Of a DNA stretch of 64,000 nucleotides, positions 27,595 to 36,511 are shown one piece after another (positions within the stretch are counted from its first letter, which is position 1; every line of letters starts with the position of its first letter). Both the position numbers and the translations under genes were made by a program. Source of the DNA: Prevotella sp. AGR2160 (GTDB lineage: Bacteria; Bacteroidota; Bacteroidia; Bacteroidales; Bacteroidaceae). The notes below the pieces were generated by a model. That model searched no databases. It saw only the letters and a list, made by a program, of their open reading frames with translations, and was not told the origin of the DNA. Location: NCBI RefSeq assembly GCF_000424185.1, contig NZ_AUJK01000002.1, positions 1-64,000 of the forward strand, given 5' to 3'.

Positions 27595-27619
27595 AGTTGA
27601 GTAATCTTAATCAAGAAAT

Positions 27620-27647
27620 GTAGGGACATGATTTATCATGGTCCGAC
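27620..27647 (+). repeat. Family B palindrome
   Basis: GTAGGGACATGAT-TT-ATCATGGTCC, a near-perfect inverted repeat related to copies at 39886, 44251 and 43302. It lies nine bases from a family A arm. Confidence 0.75.
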
Positions 27648-27656
27648 TGATGCGGG

Positions 27657-27685
27657 TGCGTGGCCGCAACATGGCGGCCACCTAC
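27657..27685 (-). repeat. Family A palindrome arm giving the ATPase stop codon
   Basis: Read on minus: GTAGGTGGCCGCC-ATGTTG-CGGCCACGCA. The TAG inside its first four bases is the stop codon of the upstream ATPase gene (27684 to 27682). Confidence 0.8.
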
Positions 27686-28503
27686 TCATCCGAATTCGGC
27701 GGCAGGGCGGCGAGACCATCGGCAGCGCTGAGGATATGATGGTTATACTCGTCACTGATGATATGTCCGTCGCGCAACTGGATATTCCGGCTGCTGTAGT
27801 TGGCGATATCCGGGTTATGGGTGACGAAGATGATCGTACGCCCTTCGGCATGGAGCTTCTGGAAGAGGATGAGAATCTCAAAACTCGTACGGGTGTCGAG
27901 GTTACCTGTTGCCTCATCGGCGAGGATGACGGCGGGGTTGTTGACGAGGGCACGGGCGATGGCCACACGTTGCATCTGACCACCGGACATCTGGTTGGAC
28001 TTATGGTACAGACGGTCGCCGAGGCCTACAGCCTGCAAGGCGGCCACGGCACGCTGACGACGCTCAACGGCGTTGACATCGGGGTTATACATCAGCGGCA
28101 ACTCGACATTCTCAATACTCGTCGTCTTCGGCAGGAGGTTGTAATTCTGAAAGATGAATCCGATCTTCCGGTTGCGGAGCACGGCACGTTGGGCGCGGCT
28201 CATCGTCCTTACGGAGACACCATCGAGATAATACTCTCCACTCGTAGGCGTGTCGAGGCAGCCCAACTGGTTCAGCAGGGTCGACTTACCGGAGCCTGAC
28301 TTTCCCATGATGGTGACGAACTCACCCTCATAGATCTTGAAGCTCACGCCACGGAGAGCATGGACGATCTCGTCGCCCACCTGAAACTCCCGTTTGACAT
28401 CATCGAGTTCGATAACGACCTTCTTGCCAGCATGCTCGCTGGCATTGGGGTCGTCCTGCGCTGTCGGAATGACAGCGGCAGCGTTCTTATCATTATCCTG
28501 CAT
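27682..28503 (-). CDS. MacB/LolD-type ABC transporter ATPase
   Basis: The 273-residue ATPase has Walker A GKSGSGKST at 67-75, signature MSGGQ at 172-176 and Walker B VILADE at 192-197, then H-loop FVTHNPDIANY. It powers the permease encoded downstream. Its length exceeds the usual 220-240 by a 30-residue N-terminal extension and a C-terminal tail (NHHILSAADGLAALPPNSDE). The stop codon is the TAG of a family A repeat. Only two bases separate it from the membrane fusion gene, indicating tight coupling. Confidence 0.93.
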   Translation of the reverse strand: MQDNDKNAAAVIPTAQDDPNASEHAGKKVVIELDDVKREFQVGDEIVHALRGVSFKIYEGEFVTIMGKSGSGKSTLLNQLGCLDTPTSGEYYLDGVSVRTMSRAQRAVLRNRKIGFIFQNYNLLPKTTSIENVELPLMYNPDVNAVERRQRAVAALQAVGLGDRLYHKSNQMSGGQMQRVAIARALVNNPAVILADEATGNLDTRTSFEILILFQKLHAEGRTIIFVTHNPDIANYSSRNIQLRDGHIISDEYNHHILSAADGLAALPPNSDE

Positions 28504-28505
28504 AC

Positions 28506-29756
28506 TTATTTACTACTATTGGAGTTTTTACCGTTCTTCTTCTTTCCCGGAGGACCGAAGAGACCGCCCTGGCTATCGCTGTCATCACTGTCGTCATCAG
28601 TCTTCACGGCGATAGCGGTGATGATCCGTGTGCCCGGTTTGATACCGCTGAGGATCTGCGTATGGATGCCATCACTCGTACCGATATTGACGGCGTGGGC
28701 CGTGAGGGTGTTACCGGAGAGCGTCCATACCTTATTCTTTCCCTTGCAGTCTACGATTTTCTTATCCTTGCCTACCGTCTCCTTCGTCGGCGTGAAACGC
28801 AAGGCCTTCGTGGAGACGCAGAGCACATTCGGTTTCTCGGAAGTGTAGATGGTGACATTGGCGGTGAGGCCCGGCTTCAGTTTCAGATCAGCATTGGGAG
28901 CAGAGATCACCACCTCGTAGGTGACGACATTATTCGTGGTTGTAGCTTCCTGACGGACCTGCTTGACGGTACCCTCGAAGGTATCATCGGGATAGGCGTC
29001 GACGGTGAAGGTCACACGCTCACCCACCTTGACATCACCGATATCGGCCTCGTCGACATCAGCGACGACCTGCATGTTCGTCAGATCCTGGGCGATGGTG
29101 AAGAGCTCAGGGGTGCTGTAGCTGGCGGCCACCGTCTGACCTTCCTCGACGCTCTTGGAGAGGACGACACCATCGATCGGAGAGGTGATGGTGGCATAGC
29201 CGAGGTTCGTCTGTGACCGTTTCACCTCTTCAGCGGCAGAAGCGAGGAGATCCTCGTTGGCGTTGACCGTCTCACGGGCTTTCTGATAGCTCAGGCGTGC
29301 ATTTTCAAAATCATCGGCACTGACGAGGCCCTTATGATAGAGGGTCTGATAGCGACGGAAGTTGGCTGCCTGGTAGTTGAGGTCGGATCGTGCACTCTCC
29401 AGGTTAGCGCGGGACTGGTTCTCGGAGGCCTTGGCAGAGTTGAGTTGACTGATGAGGTTGCTCTTGTCGAGTTCAGCGATGACCTGTCCTTTCTTCACGA
29501 CACTGTTATAGTCGACGTAGATCTTGTCGATGATACCGCTCACCTGGGTACCCACGGTGACTGAGGTAACCGGTTCGATGGTACCTGTGGCGGTGACACT
29601 ATTCTGTAGCGTCTGTTTGGATACGGTCTCCTGGGTAAAGGAAATCTGTTCCGTGTCCTTATCCCCGGAGAAGACGATGCAGGCGACGGCGATGATGACG
29701 ATGACACCGACCGCGATCCATACCTTGCTGATTTTCTTGAAGTTAAATTTATTCAT
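28506..29756 (-). CDS. MacA-like membrane fusion protein
   Basis: The 416-residue periplasmic adaptor has an N-terminal membrane anchor (VWIAVGVIVIIAVACIVF) and a barrel-sandwich/lipoyl half (VGTQVSGIIDKIYVDYNSVVKKGQ). A helical hairpin of about 90 residues follows, then the second lipoyl half (ATITSPIDGVVLSKSVEEGQT) and a beta-barrel. The C-terminus is low-complexity (DDSDDSDSQGG, then basic and Ser/Asn-rich). It would bridge the permease to the TolC-like channel. Confidence 0.92.
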   Translation of the reverse strand: MNKFNFKKISKVWIAVGVIVIIAVACIVFSGDKDTEQISFTQETVSKQTLQNSVTATGTIEPVTSVTVGTQVSGIIDKIYVDYNSVVKKGQVIAELDKSNLISQLNSAKASENQSRANLESARSDLNYQAANFRRYQTLYHKGLVSADDFENARLSYQKARETVNANEDLLASAAEEVKRSQTNLGYATITSPIDGVVLSKSVEEGQTVAASYSTPELFTIAQDLTNMQVVADVDEADIGDVKVGERVTFTVDAYPDDTFEGTVKQVRQEATTTNNVVTYEVVISAPNADLKLKPGLTANVTIYTSEKPNVLCVSTKALRFTPTKETVGKDKKIVDCKGKNKVWTLSGNTLTAHAVNIGTSDGIHTQILSGIKPGTRIITAIAVKTDDDSDDSDSQGGLFGPPGKKKNGKNSNSSK

Positions 29757-29763
29757 GATGTTA

Positions 29764-31116
29764 CTACTTTTTCAATGTACCGTTCTTATAGAAGTCGAGC
29801 ATGTCGAGATTGAGGATGGTGAGGTATTTGGCCTGCAACTCCGACTGGCGAGCCTTGATGAGGTTATCCTTTCCCGTACGGAGGTCGGAGATATTCTTCA
29901 GCCCGAGTTTAAACTGTTCGGAGAGGAGGTTATAACTCGTCTCCGCACTCGTAGTACTGACACGGGCGGCCTTGTACTGATCCTGGTTGGTGACAGCCTG
30001 CAGCCAGTAGTTCTCAATGGTGGAGTAGAGCGTCGTCTGCTCATTCTGCAGGTCGAGGCGTGCACTCTCCTGAGCGATCATCGCCTTGTTCATAGAAGTC
30101 TTGCGAGACCGCTGGTCGAAGATCGGGATGGAGATGGTGACACCGCCATTGATCCCGAAATTGTTCTTGATTTGGTTGCCCCAGGCATTGGAGCTCAGTG
30201 AGGTCGTTGATGTTCCTACGCCGGCGTTGACACTGACGGTGGGCAGGTTGGAGGCTTTGGCCATCTTATAGTTCAACGCATATTGATCGATCGTGTTCTG
30301 ATAGGCTTTCAGCTCCGGCCGGTTGTTCAGCGATGCCTCATAGATGCCGCTGAGCTTCGGCACGGGTTGCAGGGCCTGTGCGTCGGTGGTCTTCGGATCG
30401 ACGACGTCGAAGGGCTCATCATTGGTGATCTGCAGGAGTTGCTTGAGCTGTCGTTTGTAGTTCTTCACGCTGCTCTCCGCTGCCACAATATTATATTTAT
30501 CCTGGGCGGCCTGAGCCGAGAGTTGTGCGAGGTCCGAGCGACTCATCTTTCCGGCTTTCACCATCTCCTTACCGCGCTCCTCATTCTTGGCACTCATGGC
30601 ATAGCTCTCCTGACAGACTTTCACGTCTTCGGTGGAATAGAGGATCTGCACATAGAGTTGGGCGATCTGCTCCTGGATAGAGCGTGCCTGAGAAGCACTG
30701 TCGAGATCGGCCTTGTCGGCTATGAGTTGGTTGAGTTTAACCTGATTGCGGTTACGGTTGCCATTCCATACCGTCCAGTTGCCCTGAACGGTGTAGGAGC
30801 CGTTATAATACACCTTATCGACACTCGACTCGATATAGTCTCCGGCCATCGTAGCACGCCCCGACTGAGGAAAGGGGTTGTAGGTCACCGTCTGGGAGGT
30901 GCTGGCGGAGAGAGAGGGGAGAAGTTGTGCTTTCGCTTCACAGACATCCTCCAAGGCACTGAGCCGCTGAAGGGTGGTCTTCTTCAGGGAGATGTTATTG
31001 GTCAGCGCATAGTTGATGCAATCGCTCAACGTCCATTGTCTGGCCTGTGTCGTGGCGGGTACTCCTATGAAGAAGAGGGAGAGCACAGCCGCAGAAGCCT
31101 TCATCACTGTATTCAT
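29764..31116 (-). CDS. TolC-family outer-membrane efflux protein
   Basis: The 450-residue protein has a signal peptide (about 1-25), WTLSDCINYALTNNISLKK at the mature start, and two long helical repeats (LVLxP-like LPTVSVNAGVG; YSTIENYWLQAVTNQDQYKAA). This is the normal TolC-family length and layout. It is the first gene of the efflux operon (TolC-like, MFP, ATPase, permease, with gaps of 7, 2 and 87 bases). Substrates cannot be read from the sequence. The upstream 138 bases hold the LytTR gene terminator; no convincing minus-7 box was found. Confidence 0.92.
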   Translation of the reverse strand: MNTVMKASAAVLSLFFIGVPATTQARQWTLSDCINYALTNNISLKKTTLQRLSALEDVCEAKAQLLPSLSASTSQTVTYNPFPQSGRATMAGDYIESSVDKVYYNGSYTVQGNWTVWNGNRNRNQVKLNQLIADKADLDSASQARSIQEQIAQLYVQILYSTEDVKVCQESYAMSAKNEERGKEMVKAGKMSRSDLAQLSAQAAQDKYNIVAAESSVKNYKRQLKQLLQITNDEPFDVVDPKTTDAQALQPVPKLSGIYEASLNNRPELKAYQNTIDQYALNYKMAKASNLPTVSVNAGVGTSTTSLSSNAWGNQIKNNFGINGGVTISIPIFDQRSRKTSMNKAMIAQESARLDLQNEQTTLYSTIENYWLQAVTNQDQYKAARVSTTSAETSYNLLSEQFKLGLKNISDLRTGKDNLIKARQSELQAKYLTILNLDMLDFYKNGTLKK

Positions 31117-31215
31117 GCGTTATCTGTTTTTTTTTATGTTCGTTTGCTTTTTGACGAAAACAGGCTAGAAACGTTTACTAAAGGAAGATGTGTTTAAGTT
31201 TAGTTAACATAGAAA

Positions 31216-31250
31216 GAAAAAAAAATAGGGCAGCGCTGTGCGTTGCCCTA
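31216..31250 (-). terminator. Terminator of the LytTR gene
   Basis: Seven-bp stem TAGGGCA/TGCCCTA (31226-31232 with 31244-31250), followed on minus by a run of ten T (31225 to 31216). Confidence 0.8.
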
Positions 31251-31254
31251 AAGA

Positions 31255-31635
31255 TTATGACTGAATGGTATGCTCTTCGACGTAGTCCTGAACGGCGATC
31301 TTTGCCGTCTCGGAGATCGGGATGAAGACATCGCCGAATTTGAAGCGTGCCCGGTCGATGAGCGTGACCTTAGGCATGTGGACGATATGCGAGCGGTGGA
31401 CGCGCATGAACTCCGGTTTCGGAAGCATGTCTTCAAGGGTCTTCATGTTCAGAAGACAGTTGACGACGCGACCATCTTCAAGATAGAAGTTCACGTAGTC
31501 TTTCATACCTGTGACATACAGGATGTCGTCGAGGCGGATTTGTACGGTCTTATAATCACTGTTGACATAGAAGAAGCGGTCTTTCGTGATCGTCTCTATC
31601 TTCTTGGTTGTAGATACTGGTCTTTTCATACTCAT
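31255..31635 (-). CDS. Single-domain LytTR DNA-binding regulator
   Basis: The 126-residue protein is almost entirely a LytTR domain: FFYVNSDYKTVQIRLDDILYV, YVNFYLEDGRVV and FMRVHRSHIVHMPKV. No receiver domain precedes it, so it is a stand-alone regulator rather than a classical LytR response regulator. It follows ribE by 17 bases and ends with a terminator just before the efflux operon, so it shares a transcript with riboflavin synthase. Regulation of the efflux genes is possible from position only. Confidence 0.9.
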   Translation of the reverse strand: MSMKRPVSTTKKIETITKDRFFYVNSDYKTVQIRLDDILYVTGMKDYVNFYLEDGRVVNCLLNMKTLEDMLPKPEFMRVHRSHIVHMPKVTLIDRARFKFGDVFIPISETAKIAVQDYVEEHTIQS

Positions 31636-31652
31636 TCTTGTTTATGTGGTTA

Positions 31653-32255
31653 TTACGATAACGTTTGCAGGCGTGCGATATATTTGCCGAGGATGTCGAA
31701 CTCGATGTTGACAACCGATCCTACTTGTATGTTGCAGAAATTGGTATGCTCTCGGGTATAAGGGATAATCGCGACCTTGAAGGTATTCTTCGTCGGGTTG
31801 ACGACGGTCAGCGAGACACCATTGACGGTGACGGAACCTTTATCGACCGTGAAATACCCTTTCTTGGCCATCTCCGCATCATAGGGATATTCAAAGGTGA
31901 AATAAGTGGAGCCGTCGGCATCCTCCATCGCCGTGCAGGTGGCTGTCTCGTCAACATGACCTTGTACGATATGTCCGTCGAGGCGTCCGTTGAGGAGCAT
32001 GGACCGCTCTACATTGACCTTGTCGCCGACCTTCAGACTACCGAGGTTGGAGCGGTCGAGGGTCTCCTTCATCGCCGTCACCGTATAGGTGTTATCCTTG
32101 ATGTCGACGACGGTCAGACAGACGCCGTTATGACTCACGCTTTGGTCTATCTTGAGTTCGTTGACGAAGGGACAGGTGAGTGTGAGGTTCACATTACCGG
32201 CTTCCTTCTCAACGGCTGTGACTGTTGCCATCGCTTCTATAATTCCAGAGAACAT
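31653..32255 (-). CDS. ribE: Riboflavin synthase alpha chain
   Basis: The 200-residue protein has the two tandem lumazine-binding repeats expected. Repeat 1 has MFSGIIEAMATV and VSHNGVCLTVVDI; repeat 2 has LDGHIVQGHVD and VTVNGVSLTVVNPT. It dismutates two 6,7-dimethyl-8-ribityllumazine molecules to riboflavin. The start MFSGIIE is the conserved N-terminus. The upstream 300 bases hold a structured RNA candidate with terminators. No FMN-riboswitch core was recognised, so ribE may depend on readthrough or an unseen promoter. Confidence 0.95.
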   Translation of the reverse strand: MFSGIIEAMATVTAVEKEAGNVNLTLTCPFVNELKIDQSVSHNGVCLTVVDIKDNTYTVTAMKETLDRSNLGSLKVGDKVNVERSMLLNGRLDGHIVQGHVDETATCTAMEDADGSTYFTFEYPYDAEMAKKGYFTVDKGSVTVNGVSLTVVNPTKNTFKVAIIPYTREHTNFCNIQVGSVVNIEFDILGKYIARLQTLS

Positions 32256-32307
32256 CGTTTTCCTTTCTGTTTACTAGTTACTATTATGATTTTCTATTCT
32301 TCTATCT

Positions 32308-32343
32308 AAAAAGGCAGGGTGGGCATGCTGTCCATCCTGCCTT
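32308..32343 (-). terminator. Terminator between the RNA candidate and ribE
   Basis: AAGGCAGG-TGG (32311-32322) pairs with CCA-CCTGCCTT (32332-32343), with a T-run on minus just before ribE. Confidence 0.75.
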
Positions 32344-32348
32344 GTATG

Positions 32349-32552
32349 AAAAAGGGTCGCTCGATGATGTGATGAAACTCCGAGCTAAGAAGTTTTGAGT
32401 GTCCCCTTGTCTTTGTAATCCACCGATCCTTACGGATTAGCTGCGCAAGCAGTGTATGGCCCGCCATTAACAAAGAAACGTTCTCGGTTTTCGTATTAAT
32501 TTGATGAGTATCCCGATCGAATCGACACGACCCCGATAGTTGTCTCCTTTCT
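32349..32552 (-). ncRNA. Candidate structured RNA of about 200 nt
   Basis: A promoter at 32559-32588 starts a non-coding transcript. Its ends pair: GGGTCG and TCGAT near the 5' end with ATCGA and CGACCC near 32354-32365, followed by TTTTT. Inside are nested helices: GATACTC with GAGTTTC; CCGAG with CTCGG; CTTTGT with ACAAAG. Small hairpins are CTGC-TTGC-GCAG and ATCC-GTAA-GGAT. This ordered set of nested helices, with no supported protein, argues for a real structured RNA. It could be a free RNA, or a cis-acting leader for ribE with an attenuating terminator. I do not recognise the class; FMN riboswitch and tmRNA cores are absent. Confidence 0.55.
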
Positions 32553-32558
32553 GTGTGC

Positions 32559-32588
32559 AAATATACTATAAATGTTTGAAAGATGCAA
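32559..32588 (-). promoter_or_regulatory. Promoter of the structured RNA
   Basis: TTG (32588 to 32586), about 19 bases, TATATTTG (32566 to 32559). It overlaps the stop codon region of the HD-domain gene. Confidence 0.65.
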
Positions 32589-33201
32589 GTATTTGTTCGA
32601 AAATTTCACGAAGTTTATCATTATTATCGATAATCTCCCTGATTTCGGCTAAATGTCGCTCGTTGGGACTTCCGGGGATCCACAGGCGGAGGTATCCGCG
32701 GCGGGAATATTTCTCTTCCATATGTTGGCGGAAGCGTTGCCACTGTCCCTCGTCATCGAGGTCGGGACAGTTCTCCAGTCCGTACTGCACGGCCCGGGTG
32801 AACACCTCATGCGGTTCGAGATCGCGGTCAGCCTCTGCCACGATCTTGCCATAGATGCTCCGGGGCTGTCGGCTGCTGGAGGCACGGTGGTCTTCAACGG
32901 CCTCTTTCATGATTTTGATCTGTTCGGGCGAGAACCATTTCTTCAGGCGGGCGTCAGCGGCGAGGATTTTTCCACCCGTGATATGGTGGATGGCCCGGGG
33001 CCCTTCCATGCCGAGATCATGATAGGCGGCGACGACATAGACCATATCGATGTCGGCACCGGTACAGGGCACGAGTTCCAGGGAGTTTTTGATCACTCTC
33101 GTCACATGCCGCAGTCCATGACTGGCACCGAAAGCATTATAGCGGGGGAGGATCTGCTGTTCTACGAACGCCATGATCTCCAGATTGACATGTTGTTTCA
33201 T
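32566..33201 (-). CDS. HD-domain phosphohydrolase
   Basis: The 211-residue cytosolic protein has the HD-superfamily metal motifs in order: GASHGLRHVTRV (first His), AAYHDLGM (His-Asp), IHHITGGKIL, EDHRAS and EADRDLE. Relatives hydrolyse nucleotides or other phosphate esters; the substrate is unknown. It overlaps menA by four bases (ATGA) and is the last of five co-directed genes. Its stop codon lies within the promoter of the structured RNA. Confidence 0.85.
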   Translation of the reverse strand: MKQHVNLEIMAFVEQQILPRYNAFGASHGLRHVTRVIKNSLELVPCTGADIDMVYVVAAYHDLGMEGPRAIHHITGGKILAADARLKKWFSPEQIKIMKEAVEDHRASSSRQPRSIYGKIVAEADRDLEPHEVFTRAVQYGLENCPDLDDEGQWQRFRQHMEEKYSRRGYLRLWIPGSPNERHLAEIREIIDNNDKLREIFEQILASFKHL

Positions 33202-34151
33202 AGGCTTAAGAGGATAATGGCCAGAGCGTTGAGGAGGCCGAAGATAAACATGTTACGAGCATTCTTTCCCAGCACACTGTTCAAGGCTTTGCCTTCATGG
33301 ATCTCCACCAGTTGTCTTACCGTAGGTCCGTGGAAAAAGAAGAGGTATACCACAGAAGGGATGAAGGCAACGATGTGAAGCAGGATGTTGATGCTTCTCT
33401 CATTGTAGAAATCAAGGAGCACGAACAACATGATCAAGCTGGCCACAATGCCCAGCCAATGGTAGAGCTTCTCCGTCCGTTTGGCGCCTAGTCTGACGAC
33501 GAGTGTCATCTTCCCGTCTTTCTTGTCATTGTCACGATCCCGGTAGTTGTTGACGATGAGGAGGGTGTCGATGACGAGGCCACAGGCGATGGAAACGAGA
33601 AAGGTCGCCCAGGAGAATGCCTGCAGGCTCTCAGGCAGAATGACATAGGTCGTCAGACAGACCGGGATGATGCCGAAGAAGACGAGGACGAGGAGGTCGC
33701 CGAGGCCGAGGTAACTGAACTTCAGCGTATAGAGGAAGGCGAAGGCGACACAGAGGATACCGATGATGATCATTGTCCAGCCGCCGAAGAGGATCAGCGG
33801 CAGTCCGACGAGACATCCCGTTGCTGTCGTCACGGCCAGTCCTACGCGCATGGCACGTGGCGTGATCCATCCTTCCGCGCAGGCTCTTGCCGGTCCGAGG
33901 CGACTCCCGGGGTCATCATTGCCGTGTATGAAATCGAAATAATCATTGATAAGGTTGGAGTCAATCTGCATGATCCACGCGAAGGCGAGACAGAGGATGG
34001 CCGGAATCATTTGGAAGTTGTCCCATCCACCGATATGGAAGGCCATAGCCCAGCCCAGGAGCACAGGCACGGCGGCTCCGGAGAGTGTCTTTGGCCGTGC
34101 GGCGAGGACCCAGGCATGGAGAGAGTTGACTTTTATGTTCTGTTCTGTCAT
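33198..34151 (-). CDS. menA: 1,4-dihydroxy-2-naphthoate polyprenyltransferase
   Basis: The 317-residue UbiA-family membrane protein has about eight or nine helices. The first Asp-rich motif is NLINDYFDFIHGNDD; the second is VNNYRDRDNDKKDGKMT. Together they bind the prenyl diphosphate through magnesium. It attaches the isoprenoid chain in menaquinone synthesis. The start at 34151 (MTEQN) is preferred over a TTG two codons upstream. It starts within a few bases of the porin stop and overlaps the HD gene, so it is inside an operon without other men genes. Confidence 0.92.
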   Translation of the reverse strand: MTEQNIKVNSLHAWVLAARPKTLSGAAVPVLLGWAMAFHIGGWDNFQMIPAILCLAFAWIMQIDSNLINDYFDFIHGNDDPGSRLGPARACAEGWITPRAMRVGLAVTTATGCLVGLPLILFGGWTMIIIGILCVAFAFLYTLKFSYLGLGDLLVLVFFGIIPVCLTTYVILPESLQAFSWATFLVSIACGLVIDTLLIVNNYRDRDNDKKDGKMTLVVRLGAKRTEKLYHWLGIVASLIMLFVLLDFYNERSINILLHIVAFIPSVVYLFFFHGPTVRQLVEIHEGKALNSVLGKNARNMFIFGLLNALAIILLSL

Positions 34152-34153
34152 GA

Positions 34154-36496
34154 TCAATTAAAGAAAGTCCAGCTGATACCGAAGCGGATGACGGCCGGAT
34201 CAATAGGGTAGTGAGGTGTGAGGAAATACCCCTTGTTTCCTGACCCACTGTTGAAGTGGCTGTATTGCACATAGAAGCGGGCCGACTTCAGTTGGAAGTT
34301 GACATAGGCGTTGAGGATGGGGTAGTTGCCTATTTTCACGCGCTGGTCCGTACCCTCTCCCTGTACGGTGAACAGGCCGAGGGCGGGACTGTAGTCGGGA
34401 GCGTAATAGCTGGTGAAAAAGCGTGCGTCGACGCCGAGCTCCGTATTCAGCACATGGGCGATTTTGAATTTCAGGTAGAGGTTCGTATAGATATTGAACG
34501 AGGGCAGCGGCAGCACGTCCTCATCGGACGACTTCTGGAAGGTCAGGATATTCTCCCAGTTGACGATCTTATAGCGCAGGTTCTGCATCAGTTGTGCCGT
34601 GAGGACACTGATGTTACGCTTGCTCTGAGCGACCTCTACATGGTTGTTGGAACGGCGGATCGTCGTACCGTCGACGATGTCGTAGCTCTGAACGAGATAC
34701 GTGTAGTTCTGCAGATTATCGTAAGCCACACGGAGTTTCGTCTCCGTACGGTCAAGACTGAACTCTCCCATGATACGGGAATGGATCTCCTTGTCGAGGT
34801 CGTCGTTGTCCCACCAGTAGTGACGGGCATGATAGTGACGGTAGTAGAACGATGGTGTCGTACGATGGAAGAAGGCCGTAGCGGCCAGTCTGACGGTATC
34901 GCCGAAGAGTCTGAAATTCATATCGCCGTGGCCGTCGAGCAGGAGGTTGCCGGCATCCTTACCGACGACGCCGACCTCACCCGTGACATTATAGTGGAAG
35001 AGGGTGCCCTGGGTCTTGATGAGCTGTCCACCCACGGAGAGGTTGTTTTCGGTATATTTGTTCGTACCCCCGATACTGTCGGGCAACTCATAATGGCGCA
35101 GGTCATGGGAGGCGAAGATCTTCAGTCCTGCCTTGGCCCATTTGTTGAACCCCTCGAGCATAGCGATAGCGAAGGTGTTCTTCAGTTCGAAGTGTCTCGT
35201 CCGGTCATAGATAGAGTCATTACGCAGTCGCCCTATATTATAATAGGTGTCCTGATAGTAGTCGACCGGCGTCTGGTAAGCCTCATAAATCCGTCGGAAG
35301 TTCTTGAACTCCAAGGTATGGATGAAACTTGTCACGGGAACATACTCGTTCTTCAACCAGGAAGTATCCTCTTTGGCCTTGGTAGCGGCAGCGAGGAGGG
35401 AGTCGGCAGCGGCGGTGCCATGGACGGCGATGCGCTCATGCTGTTTATCCGCAGCGGCGGGTTCATTCCCCGCGATCTTCGCGTCGTCTGGACGGCCGTT
35501 GAAGGTCTGCTGACGGTCATAGGCCTCCTCATCGAATTTCCGTCCATCCTTTCTGGCGGCTTTGCGGGCCTCCTCCTTGGCTTTCTCGGCGGCATTCTCC
35601 TTTTTGGAAGCTATGGCGAATTTCTTGGCCTTGATCTCTTCCGGAGTCATCGGTACCTTCCGATTGAAGCCGATATTATAGCGTTGGGAGAAGAAGACAC
35701 GTTGGTTGTCCTCCCGGTTCCAGTTCTGTTCAAAGACTGTAGGAATCTCATCGGAGGCATAGCTCTCACTGAACATCTCCGGATGGGTGATATAATTATC
35801 GTTCGTTATACCACCGTTCTCCGTCATCTTCTCATGGTTGGTAGAGAAGAGGAGATGAGCCTGATAACGGTCACCGAGATAGGAGCCCCACATCTTATAG
35901 CCGAAATGGGAGTTGCTCTGACTGTTATAGTATCCACGACCGTAGAGGTAGTCGAACTGGAAGCCGACACCGAGTCGTTTACCGGCATTGACGGCGAAGA
36001 AGGCTTTCAGGGCATCCTCCCCGTTCGTACGGTTACCACAGGTGTTAAAGGACACATTCGTGATCGGGGAGTAGGTATTCGTGAAATGGTGCTGGTCGAC
36101 GGGTGATACGAAATAATCGTAGGGATCCGTGAAGAGGAAATGGCTGTCGGGCAGTCGGTCGATGAAGATACGGTTGATACGCGGCGATCCGAGGTTTCCC
36201 GTACTGTTATAATCCGTATAGCGTCCCGTGGTAAAATGCTCGTTGGAGTAGAGATGCGGCAGCGTGTCAGGCTTTGCCGGTGTGATGTCTCCGAAACGCT
36301 CGTCGACGGTCCATACCTTCAGCCCCTTAGGAATCACTTTCTCACTGCCCAGCGAATCCTTTCTGTTGAAATTTCTATTATTGTTCAGTGTGGTGTTGTC
36401 CTGTTGCCCGAAGGCATCTGTTGTCGTCAGTCTGGTCTGTGCCTGTGCGGAGACCACGGCGGCGACCGTCAGGGATAAAAGAAATAACTTTCTCAT
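34154..36496 (-). CDS. Porin_10-like outer-membrane protein with charged insertion
   Basis: The 780-residue protein has a signal peptide (about 1-19). Long runs of amphipathic strands end in VIRFGISWTFFN with C-terminal aromatic residues, as in the Bacteroidetes putative porin family. An unusually polar Lys/Glu/Ala-rich stretch (about residues 285-390, with PEEIKAKKFAIASKKENAAE and EEARKAARKDGRKF) interrupts the barrel and may form a periplasmic or surface helical insertion. It is followed immediately by menA and preceded by a small membrane protein gene. The transported substrate is unknown. Confidence 0.78.
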   Translation of the reverse strand: MRKLFLLSLTVAAVVSAQAQTRLTTTDAFGQQDNTTLNNNRNFNRKDSLGSEKVIPKGLKVWTVDERFGDITPAKPDTLPHLYSNEHFTTGRYTDYNSTGNLGSPRINRIFIDRLPDSHFLFTDPYDYFVSPVDQHHFTNTYSPITNVSFNTCGNRTNGEDALKAFFAVNAGKRLGVGFQFDYLYGRGYYNSQSNSHFGYKMWGSYLGDRYQAHLLFSTNHEKMTENGGITNDNYITHPEMFSESYASDEIPTVFEQNWNREDNQRVFFSQRYNIGFNRKVPMTPEEIKAKKFAIASKKENAAEKAKEEARKAARKDGRKFDEEAYDRQQTFNGRPDDAKIAGNEPAAADKQHERIAVHGTAAADSLLAAATKAKEDTSWLKNEYVPVTSFIHTLEFKNFRRIYEAYQTPVDYYQDTYYNIGRLRNDSIYDRTRHFELKNTFAIAMLEGFNKWAKAGLKIFASHDLRHYELPDSIGGTNKYTENNLSVGGQLIKTQGTLFHYNVTGEVGVVGKDAGNLLLDGHGDMNFRLFGDTVRLAATAFFHRTTPSFYYRHYHARHYWWDNDDLDKEIHSRIMGEFSLDRTETKLRVAYDNLQNYTYLVQSYDIVDGTTIRRSNNHVEVAQSKRNISVLTAQLMQNLRYKIVNWENILTFQKSSDEDVLPLPSFNIYTNLYLKFKIAHVLNTELGVDARFFTSYYAPDYSPALGLFTVQGEGTDQRVKIGNYPILNAYVNFQLKSARFYVQYSHFNSGSGNKGYFLTPHYPIDPAVIRFGISWTFFN

Positions 36497-36511
36497 GAAG
36501 GGCGAAACGGT

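Noticed and set aside
32308..32552. tmRNA or FMN riboswitch upstream of ribE
   Set aside because: No tRNA-like 3' T-arm or tag-coding frame is visible, and the FMN-riboswitch core sequence is absent; kept only as an unclassified structured RNA.
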